Shown here in pieces: positions 1 through 6,060 of a stretch of 9,217 nt of DNA; positions within the stretch are counted from its first letter, which is position 1; each line of letters starts with the position of its first letter. The translations under genes and the position numbers were made by a program. The notes below the pieces were generated by a model, which ran no database searches, had not been told where the DNA came from, and was given only the letters and a program-made list of their open reading frames with translations. Where the stretch lies: assembly GCA_937958345.1 (NCBI GenBank), contig CALGNW010000108.1, positions 1-9,217 on the forward strand, in the 5' to 3' direction. Origin of the DNA: an uncultured Neomegalonema sp. (GTDB lineage Bacteria; Pseudomonadota; Alphaproteobacteria; Rhodobacterales; Rhodobacteraceae).

Positions 1-27
1 TGGCGCACCGCGCCGCTGGAACTTTAA
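1..27 (+). CDS. Possible C-terminal end of an upstream gene (partial)
   Basis: Frame 1 reads eight codons (WRTAPLEL) and then TAA at 25-27, ten bases before the sufC start. The short gap fits a preceding gene in the same operon. The tail does not look like the usual end of SufB as I know it, so a small hypothetical protein between sufB and sufC is possible. Eight codons cannot identify a product, and the stop could be fortuitous. Confidence 0.3.
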   Translation, partial: WRTAPLEL

Positions 28-36
28 GGGACACCG

Positions 37-795
37 ATGCTTAAGATCGAAAATCTGCACTGCCAGTTGGAAGAAGATCCGGACACCAAAATCCTCAAGG
101 GCGTTGATCTTGAGGTTGAGGCGGGCAAGGTCCACGCGATCATGGGTCCGAACGGGTCGGGTAAATCCACGCTCTCGTATGTTCTGTCGGGGCGTGACGG
201 ATACGAAGTCACCGAGGGTTCGGCGACTTTGCTCGGCGAGGATATTCTCGATATGGAACCCGACGAGCGCGCCGCTGCGGGCCTGTTCCTTGCGTTCCAG
301 TACCCGGTTGAGATTCCCGGCGTCGGCAACATGATCTTTCTGCGCACCGCGCTGAACGCCCAGCGTAAAGCGCGCGGCGAAGAGGAAATGGGCGCGCCCG
401 AATTCCTCAAGCTTGTTCGTGCCAGAGCGGCTGAACTCGACATCTCGCCCGAGATGATGAAGCGCCCGGTCAATGTCGGTTTTTCCGGCGGCGAGAAAAA
501 GCGCAACGAAATTTTGCAGATGAGCCTGCTCCAGCCGAAACTCTGCATCCTCGACGAAACCGATTCCGGCCTCGATGTCGATGCGATGAAGCTTGTGTCC
601 AAGGGCGTCAATTCTCTGCGCGACGAGGGTCGCGGGTTCCTCGTTATTACGCACTACCAGCGCCTGCTCGACCACATCAAGCCGGACGTTGTTCACATCA
701 TGGCGAAAGGCCGGATCGTTCAGACGGGCGGACCGGAACTGGCACTTGAAGTTGAGAAAAACGGTTATGCCGACATTCTCGGAGCGGCTGCGTAA
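37..795 (+). CDS. sufC: SufC, ABC-type ATPase of the SUF Fe-S cluster assembly complex
   Basis: Cytosolic ABC ATPase that binds SufB and SufD; its ATP-driven dimerisation remodels the SufBCD scaffold during Fe-S cluster assembly. The 252-residue length is normal for the family. Visible motifs are Walker A GPNGSGKST at residues 37-45 (Lys43), Q-loop Gln88, the signature FSGGEKKR at 149-156, Walker B leading into DETDSGLD with catalytic Glu174, and the H-loop His206 in ITHYQR. The FSGGEKKR signature and the DETDSGLD stretch are characteristic of SufC rather than of transport ATPases, and there is no membrane domain. The ATG at 37 has an AAGGGA Shine-Dalgarno five bases upstream. The stop codon overlaps the sufD start by one base (TAATG), which suggests coupled translation. 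SufB is expected upstream, outside the window. Confidence 0.97.
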   Translation: MLKIENLHCQLEEDPDTKILKGVDLEVEAGKVHAIMGPNGSGKSTLSYVLSGRDGYEVTEGSATLLGEDILDMEPDERAAAGLFLAFQYPVEIPGVGNMIFLRTALNAQRKARGEEEMGAPEFLKLVRARAAELDISPEMMKRPVNVGFSGGEKKRNEILQMSLLQPKLCILDETDSGLDVDAMKLVSKGVNSLRDEGRGFLVITHYQRLLDHIKPDVVHIMAKGRIVQTGGPELALEVEKNGYADILGAAA

Positions 796-2051
796 TGGAT
801 GCACCAACCAACCCGTGGCAGGGTGCGTTTACCGCGTTCAAGGCCACCGATGCGGCAAAGATGGGCGCTAAGGCCCGTGATGCCGCCTTCGACCGTTTCA
901 TTGCGCATGGTCTGCCGACCAAGCGTAACGAGTATTGGAAATACACGCCGGTCCGCGATGTAACGCCTGATGTAAAAGTGTCGGCAAATAATGCGGCAGA
1001 CGCGTTTGCCGGTGTCGACTCGTATCGCCTCGTCTTTGTCGATGGCGCGATTGATCTTGCGCGTTCCGACCGCGATGCGCTTGCGGCGGTTGCCGACGTG
1101 GCCGGTGCGGATGGTGCGCCGTGGATGGATGGCGTCTTCAATGAATTGCAGGCCAAACCGGTTGAGGGTGCGCAAAAGCAGGTCGAGCGTCCCTTCGCCG
1201 ATTTGAATCTTGCGATGTTTTCCGACGGGCTTGCGGTGCGCATTCCTGCAGGGACGGCGTTGCCGAAACCGATCCACCTGCGCTACGAGGGCACGGCTGC
1301 GGCGCATCTGCGTCTGGAAATGCTGGTGGAAAAGGGAGCGTCCGCGACGATCCTTGAATCCGGCTCCGGCGCGCTGACAACGGGCGCCGAGATCGTCATC
1401 GAGGACGGCGCATCGCTGAACCATCTGCGGGCGCAAACCGAAGTGGCCGACAAACAATTTACCGCGCTCTACGCCCGTATCGGGGCCGACGCGCAGTTCA
1501 AAACCTTTACGCTGGCGGCGGACGGCGCTTTGATCCGTAACGAGACGCACCTGACAATGGCGGGCGAAAACGGCAATGGTCATATCGCGGCAGGTGTGAT
1601 GGGGCGCGGCGATGCGCTGATCGACAACACCGTCTATATCAGCCACGAGGCGGCGCATTGCGAAAGCCGTCAGGTCATCAAAAACGTCATGGATGATCGC
1701 TCGAAGGCTGTGTTTCAGGGCAAGATTTACGTCAAGAAAGACGCGCAGAAAACCGACGGTTATCAGATCAGCCAATCGGTACTTTTGTCCGAGGGGGCCG
1801 AGTTCAACGCCAAGCCCGAACTCGAAATCTACGCTGATGACGTGATGTGTTCCCACGGTTCGACCACGGGCGCGCTGGACGATACGGCGCTGTTCTATCT
1901 GCGCTCGCGCGGGGTTCCGCTGAAGGAGGCCGAGGCGATGCTGGTTGCCGCCTTTGTGGATGAAGCGATTCTCGAAATTGCCGACGAAGACCTTCAGGAC
2001 ATCGTTCGCAAATCAGTCGATGCGTGGATGTCCGCGCGCGCGGCGGCCTAG
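795..2051 (+). CDS. sufD: SufD, scaffold subunit of the SufBCD complex
   Basis: Partner of SufB in the SufBC2D scaffold, needed for cluster assembly and iron acquisition. The protein has 418 residues, normal for SufD. The N-terminal helical part (about 1-130) carries the typical RNEYWKYTPV segment at 44-53. The rest (about 135-385) is the beta-helix core, including HEAAHCESRQ near 284-293 and the conserved DDVMCSHGST block at 348-357. His354 in CSHG appears to match the functionally important His360 of E. coli SufD; that equivalence is by motif, not by alignment. The helical C-terminus ends in a normal family-like tail. The ATG at 795 overlaps the sufC stop, with GGAG at 781-784 as a plausible ribosome site. 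SufB is the main paralogue to exclude. The length of about 420 residues, rather than about 480-500, and the position after sufC favour SufD. Confidence 0.95.
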   Translation: MDAPTNPWQGAFTAFKATDAAKMGAKARDAAFDRFIAHGLPTKRNEYWKYTPVRDVTPDVKVSANNAADAFAGVDSYRLVFVDGAIDLARSDRDALAAVADVAGADGAPWMDGVFNELQAKPVEGAQKQVERPFADLNLAMFSDGLAVRIPAGTALPKPIHLRYEGTAAAHLRLEMLVEKGASATILESGSGALTTGAEIVIEDGASLNHLRAQTEVADKQFTALYARIGADAQFKTFTLAADGALIRNETHLTMAGENGNGHIAAGVMGRGDALIDNTVYISHEAAHCESRQVIKNVMDDRSKAVFQGKIYVKKDAQKTDGYQISQSVLLSEGAEFNAKPELEIYADDVMCSHGSTTGALDDTALFYLRSRGVPLKEAEAMLVAAFVDEAILEIADEDLQDIVRKSVDAWMSARAAA

Positions 2052-2053
2052 AT

Positions 2054-2650
2054 ATGGCCGCCAACCTACCCGCGCTGTATGCCGAGGCATGGACGGCTCC
2101 GCGCCAGTCCATGCGCCGGATACTCTCGCTCGGATTGGCCGAGCGTGATCGCATCATCATGGTTGCGATTACCGGTATTCTGTTTGCCATTCCGGTCGGA
2201 TTGGTTTTTCAGACGGTTGATATGCCAACCGGCCCCGATGGCGCGCCGATCCCTGCACCTTCGGCATTGTCCACGGCGATCATGGTCGTCGGTATCGTCA
2301 TCCTCAGCTATTACTTCACGGCTGCTCTGATCAAGGGCATCGGGTCGCTGTTTGGGGGAGCCGGCAGTTACGTCGAATGTAAAACGACATCGGCGTGGAC
2401 TCAATTTGTTGTCGGCACTGCCAATCTGGTTGTGATGCTGCTGTCATTTGTGTTGCCGGGCGCTCTGGAATCCGTGCTGCGACTAATCTTCACGGTCGCT
2501 GCCCTTTATGTCTCCTCGGCCTATGTGGCAGAGGTGCACGGGTTTGGCAGCGTCGGCAAAGTCATCGGCATCTCAGTGGCGGTGACAATTCTGATTCTGC
2601 TTTTGCTTTTGCCGATGATCCCCGCAGAGGTGCTGCAAGCGCCGCAGTAA
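2054..2650 (+). CDS. Yip1-family integral membrane protein in the suf operon
   Basis: Small inner-membrane protein of 198 residues with about five hydrophobic segments, roughly 34-53, 72-97, 117-138, 142-160 and 169-189. The short cytosolic-looking N-terminus contains a TAPRQSM element like that seen in many bacterial Yip1-domain proteins. A polar loop (about 55-70) is rich in Pro, Gly and Asp. I assign Yip1 from the topology, the N-terminal pattern and the location. I know of Yip1-annotated genes between sufD and sufS in Rhodobacterales, but the function in Fe-S biogenesis is not established. The ATG at 2054 is chosen because it lies two bases after the sufD stop. An earlier in-frame ATG at 2024 would overlap sufD. 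No clear Shine-Dalgarno is visible, so translation probably depends on reinitiation after sufD. Confidence 0.8.
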   Translation: MAANLPALYAEAWTAPRQSMRRILSLGLAERDRIIMVAITGILFAIPVGLVFQTVDMPTGPDGAPIPAPSALSTAIMVVGIVILSYYFTAALIKGIGSLFGGAGSYVECKTTSAWTQFVVGTANLVVMLLSFVLPGALESVLRLIFTVAALYVSSAYVAEVHGFGSVGKVIGISVAVTILILLLLLPMIPAEVLQAPQ

Positions 2651-2664
2651 GTTCAAGGCACGGT

Positions 2665-3882
2665 ATGTACAATATTGACGCGATCCGCGAAGATTTTCCG
2701 GCGACAAAGCTTGAGGTTCACGGAAAACCGCTGATCTATCTCGACAACGGTGCAAGCGCGCAGAAACCGCGCCGCGTAATTGATACGATCACGCGGACGT
2801 ATGAGAGCGAGTACGCGAATGTCCATCGCGGGCTGCATTATCTGTCGAACCTTGCCACTGAAAACTACGAGGCGGCGCGCGGCGTTGTGCAGAACTTTCT
2901 CGGCGCAGCGCACGAGGATGAAATTATCTTCACGCGCGGTTCGACCGAGTCGATCAATCTCGCCATGTATTCATGGCTGGAGCCGCGCATCAAAGAGGGC
3001 GACGAGATCGTCCTGACGACGATGGAGCATCACGCCAACATCGTACCGTGGCATTTTATGCGCGAGCGGTTCGGCGCAAAGCTGATCTGGGTTGACCCTG
3101 ATGTGAACGGCGATATCTCCGCCGAGGCCATTGGTGCGGCGATGACCGACCGGACTGTCATGGTTGCGGTAACGCATATGTCGAATGTGCTGGGGTCGGT
3201 CGTTGACGTGAAGCGCGTGACCGAGCTGGCGCATGCTGCCGGCGCGGCAGTGATGATTGACGGCTCGCAGGGCGCAGTGCACTTGCCCGTCGATGTACAG
3301 GACATCGGCTGTGATTTTTACTGCATCACCGGCCACAAACTCTACGGGCCGAGCGGTTCGGGTGCGCTCTATGCCAAACGATCCCGCCATGATGAAATGC
3401 GCCCGTGGCACGGCGGCGGTGATATGATCCGCCACGTTCGCAAAGACGAGATCACCTACAACGTCGCGCCGCATAAATTCGAAGCCGGTACACCTCCCAT
3501 TGCCCAGATCATCGGCATGGCAGAGGCAATCCGCTATATGCAGGATATCGGGATGCAGGCGATTGCCGATCACGAACATGACCTGCGTGATTACACGGCG
3601 CAGCAGTTGGACGGGTTGAACTGGCTGCATGTTCAAGGCAAATCGGAAACGAAGGGCGCGATCTTTTCGTTCACGATGGAGGGCGCGCACGCCCATGATA
3701 TCTCGACCGTCCTTGACCGGTATGGTGTTGCCGTGCGGGCGGGCCATCACTGTTGCCAGCCGCTGATGGAGCACCTCGGCGTGACCGCGACCTGCCGCGC
3801 CAGCTTCGGCATGTACAACAACCGCGCTGACGCGGACGCGCTGGTCACCTCGCTGGAAAAGGCGCGTATGCTGTTTGAATAA
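2665..3882 (+). CDS. sufS: SufS, group II cysteine desulfurase (PLP-dependent)
   Basis: Converts L-cysteine to L-alanine and leaves a persulfide on an active-site cysteine, which feeds sulfur to the SUF scaffold, usually through SufE or SufU. The 405-residue length is typical. The PLP Schiff-base lysine is Lys225 in ITGHKLYGPSG. His123 in MEHHANIVPW is the residue expected to stack on PLP. RAGHHC places the nucleophilic cysteine at 363, matching Cys364 of E. coli SufS, and CRASFGMYN at 377-385 is the conserved C-terminal block. A second cysteine, 364, sits directly after the nucleophile. The ATG at 2665 has AAGG six bases upstream and follows the Yip1-like gene by 14 bases. The frame is open back to 2395, but that part overlaps the preceding gene and does not resemble SufS. 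No sufE or sufU gene is visible in the window. Confidence 0.97.
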   Translation: MYNIDAIREDFPATKLEVHGKPLIYLDNGASAQKPRRVIDTITRTYESEYANVHRGLHYLSNLATENYEAARGVVQNFLGAAHEDEIIFTRGSTESINLAMYSWLEPRIKEGDEIVLTTMEHHANIVPWHFMRERFGAKLIWVDPDVNGDISAEAIGAAMTDRTVMVAVTHMSNVLGSVVDVKRVTELAHAAGAAVMIDGSQGAVHLPVDVQDIGCDFYCITGHKLYGPSGSGALYAKRSRHDEMRPWHGGGDMIRHVRKDEITYNVAPHKFEAGTPPIAQIIGMAEAIRYMQDIGMQAIADHEHDLRDYTAQQLDGLNWLHVQGKSETKGAIFSFTMEGAHAHDISTVLDRYGVAVRAGHHCCQPLMEHLGVTATCRASFGMYNNRADADALVTSLEKARMLFE

Positions 3883-3904
3883 CGCCCCGTCCGGGCGGTT
3901 TCTT
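3883..3904 (+). terminator. Probable intrinsic terminator of the suf operon
   Basis: Immediately after the sufS stop, CGCCC (3883-3887) can pair with GGGCG (3893-3897) around a five-base loop, followed by GTTTCTT. The stem is only five base pairs and the T tract is interrupted by C, so it is weaker than the terminator at 7184-7214. Its position and the change to AT-rich non-coding DNA support the end of the operon here. Confidence 0.55.
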
Positions 3905-4018
3905 AAAATTTTACGGATTCGATCCCGTCTGAATTGTTTTGGGAAGGCCCGGGAAAGGCTTTCTTAACGGCGGCGTTTTAAAATTTCTAATCCAGCCTTA
4001 CACCCGGATTAGCAGATC
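3905..4018 (+). promoter_or_regulatory. AT-rich intergenic region, likely promoter region for the histidine kinase
   Basis: This 114-base stretch is clearly richer in A and T than its surroundings. TTAAAATTT occurs at 3903-3911 and again at 3978-3986, and TTTCTTAA at 3899-3906 and 3960-3967. It separates the probable suf terminator from the kinase gene, so a promoter is expected, but I cannot fix -35 and -10 boxes with confidence. The two TTAA motifs at 3964 and 3978 are ten bases apart, not the seven of a CtrA site. Confidence 0.4.
3987..4012. repeat. Inverted repeat just upstream of the kinase start codon
   Basis: CTAATCC (3987-3993) and GGATTAG (4006-4012) are perfect 7-base inverted arms around a 12-base spacer, ending six bases before the ATG at 4019. 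No other good Shine-Dalgarno is visible, and the GGA at 4006-4008 lies in the right arm. The element could be an operator for a dimeric regulator or an RNA hairpin that limits ribosome access. Confidence 0.5.
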
Positions 4019-5935
4019 ATGTCGAAAGAGGCTGAATTCAGTGATGCCATCGACCCGACCTCGCTGTTCGCGATTGTCAAAAGCCTCCCGCACGCTGCTG
4101 CGGTTCTGAACGCATCCGGCGCTGCCATTTACGAAAATACGGCTTTTACGACCCTTCGCGGTCGGGCTGAACCCGCGATATCGGGTGATGATTTCTTCTC
4201 GACATTGGGTCCGTTCGAGCGGACGCAGGTCGAACAGATGGCGTGGGACGCTTCCGGGTCCCGCAGCAGGAACTACCAACTGGACTGGCAGCTTCCGGGC
4301 GCACCGTCGACCACACACTTTGCCGAGATGACGCAGCTGACCGAGGGCGGAACCGTTGTCGGTGTACTCTGCCAGTTAACCGCCGATCTGTCTTATCAGA
4401 ACGCCCGCTCTCGCTACCTGATGGAAAACCTTGACCTCGGCGTCTGGGATTACGATTTGCGGACCGGCGTCTTTACGGCCTCGGAAACGTGGCACGAGTT
4501 ACGCGGACTGCCTGCCGACAGTGTTATTGATGTGACCAACGACGATTGGCTGGAACGGATACACCCCGATGACCGGGACAATCTGATGGCTGCGCTTTTG
4601 GGACAGATCGAAGGCGGCGAAAACAGTATCGTCACGCAATACCGTCACATCCACCCGGACGGCCATTGGCTGTGGATTTTAGGTCGCGCCAGCGTCGTGG
4701 AGCAGGATGCTGACGGCCAGCCGCTTCGGATCATCGGAACGGATACCAACATTTCGGACGCGATTAAGAGTCAGGATTCAATCAACCGGCTTGCCATGAA
4801 ACTGAAACTGGCGGTCGAGGCGTCGGGCATGGGGATTTGGGAGTTCAACCCCGAGAAAAACAACATCCATTGGGATGACCGCATGTTGGAAATCTATGGG
4901 ATTACCGACGGGCAAAACGAGCGTTCCGGCAATATCTGGGAAACGTATTTGCATAAGGGCGATTACGATGAAACCGTCGCCTATGCCGAAGAATGCAAGC
5001 GCCGGAACTGCGATTTCAAACGCGATTATCGGATTGTCACGCCGGACGGCGTTACACGTTATGTCCGCAGCATGGCCCGCGCGGTCAATGCCTCAGACTC
5101 CGAGAGAAAGCTGATTGGCGTCAATATTGACATCACCGAGGATTACGAGCGTGCGCAGGAGTTAGAGCTTTCGCGGCTTGAGGCCGAGGAGGCGAACCTT
5201 GCGAAATCAAACTTTCTCGCAAATATGAGCCACGAGTTGCGCACGCCGCTCAATGCGGTCATGGGTTTTTCCGAAACAATGTCGCTGGAAGCCCTTGGCG
5301 CAATGCCGCCGGTCTATCGTGAATATGCGAACCACATAAACAGCTCGGCGCAACACCTGTTGGCGATGATCGAGCAGTTGTTGGACCTGTCGAGGATCGA
5401 AGCCGGTAAGATGGAACTATCTTTGGATGACGTCCCGCTGGCGGCGCTGGTGGAAGAAGTCGTCCAGATCGTTGCCAGTGCGCAGGACAGACCGCTGACA
5501 GAGTTTGTGATCGAAACCGAAAGCCTTGATGTGACGCTGCGCGCCGATGCGCGCGTGATGCGGCAGACGTTGATCAACCTTGTCGGCAATGCCGCAAAGT
5601 TCAGCGATGCGGGAAGCGATATTTTGATTGCGGGCAGGCTGTCGTCTGCGAGTATCGAAATTTCTGTGCGGGACAAAGGTATTGGCATTGCAGCCGATGA
5701 TATAACCGCGATTTTCGAGCCCTATAACCGCAGTTCCAGCAAATCGGCACAGACGCGCAGCGGGACCGGCCTCGGCCTTCCGATTGCCCGCGCTTTGATC
5801 GAGGCCCATGGCGGTTCGCTTGACCTGGCCAGCGAAGTGAACGTCGGATCGACCCTGACGATTACGCTGCCCCGCGACAGGGTGCTATTTTCGAACATTG
5901 TTTCGGATCAGAGGTCGGTTGTCTCACTGGCCTAA
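4019..5935 (+). CDS. Soluble multi-PAS sensor histidine kinase
   Basis: A 638-residue protein with no signal peptide or membrane segment, so a cytosolic sensor. A divergent N-terminal PAS-like domain spans about 17-125. A PAS_3-type domain spans about 134-250 (RIHPDDRDN at 180-188, YRHIHPDGHWLW at 208-219, ending at IIGTDTNISD). A second one spans about 256-376 (YRIVTPDGVTRYVRS, ending at LIGVNIDITE). A short linker helix (376-396) leads to HisKA with phosphorylatable His405 in MSHELRTP. HATPase_c has N-box Asn524 in LVGNAAKFSD, G1 DKGIGI at 552-557, F-box FEPY at 566-569 and G2 GTGLGL at 582-587. All kinase motifs are intact. The region after His405 (GFSETM, then YREYANHI, LLDLSRIEAGKMEL) resembles the PleC/DivJ/PdhS group of alphaproteobacteria. 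There is no receiver domain and no neighbouring response regulator. Signal and partner are unknown. Confidence 0.93.
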   Translation: MSKEAEFSDAIDPTSLFAIVKSLPHAAAVLNASGAAIYENTAFTTLRGRAEPAISGDDFFSTLGPFERTQVEQMAWDASGSRSRNYQLDWQLPGAPSTTHFAEMTQLTEGGTVVGVLCQLTADLSYQNARSRYLMENLDLGVWDYDLRTGVFTASETWHELRGLPADSVIDVTNDDWLERIHPDDRDNLMAALLGQIEGGENSIVTQYRHIHPDGHWLWILGRASVVEQDADGQPLRIIGTDTNISDAIKSQDSINRLAMKLKLAVEASGMGIWEFNPEKNNIHWDDRMLEIYGITDGQNERSGNIWETYLHKGDYDETVAYAEECKRRNCDFKRDYRIVTPDGVTRYVRSMARAVNASDSERKLIGVNIDITEDYERAQELELSRLEAEEANLAKSNFLANMSHELRTPLNAVMGFSETMSLEALGAMPPVYREYANHINSSAQHLLAMIEQLLDLSRIEAGKMELSLDDVPLAALVEEVVQIVASAQDRPLTEFVIETESLDVTLRADARVMRQTLINLVGNAAKFSDAGSDILIAGRLSSASIEISVRDKGIGIAADDITAIFEPYNRSSSKSAQTRSGTGLGLPIARALIEAHGGSLDLASEVNVGSTLTITLPRDRVLFSNIVSDQRSVVSLA

Positions 5936-6048
5936 AACAAAATGGGGCGGGACGTGCCGCGCCGCTGTCACCCAGCCTCTTGAAATCCATTGCCTTCCCC
6001 GGATTGCCTGATACGGTTACCGTTCATTCGGAAATGCGGAAATCCGCT

Positions 6049-6055
6049 GGGAGGA
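6049..6055 (+). promoter_or_regulatory. Shine-Dalgarno that selects the TTG start of the TAXI receptor
   Basis: GGGAGGA lies five bases before TTG at 6061 and is the strongest ribosome site in this intergenic region. The in-frame alternatives, TTG at 5980 and ATG at 6034, lack a comparable site and would put a polar stretch in front of the signal peptide. A short inverted repeat, GCGGA-AA-TCCGC, lies just upstream at 6036-6047. Confidence 0.75.
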
Positions 6056-6060
6056 CGACC

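Noticed and set aside
765..1856. Long reverse-strand open frame (363 codons) opposite sufD
   Set aside because: Its Arg/Cys/His-rich composition has no recognisable domain and it lies wholly antisense to a clear sufD; such frames are common opposite GC-rich genes.
2395..2664. N-terminal extension of sufS by 90 codons
   Set aside because: It overlaps the Yip1-like gene, is Cys/Arg-rich and unlike SufS; the ATG at 2665 gives the normal family N-terminus and length.
2971..3774. Reverse-strand open frame (267 codons) opposite sufS
   Set aside because: Antisense shadow of a strongly supported sufS, with no motif or ribosome site.
3964..3981. Possible CtrA binding site (TTAA...TTAA)
   Set aside because: The two TTAA halves are separated by ten bases instead of seven, so it does not meet the known consensus.
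5946..5963. Bulged GC hairpin after the kinase gene
   Set aside because: GGCGGG can pair with CC(G)CGCC, but there is a bulge and no T tract follows, so I do not call it a terminator.
5980..6060. N-terminal extension of the TAXI receptor from an earlier TTG
   Set aside because: It would put 27 non-signal residues ahead of a good signal peptide, and the best Shine-Dalgarno serves TTG 6061.
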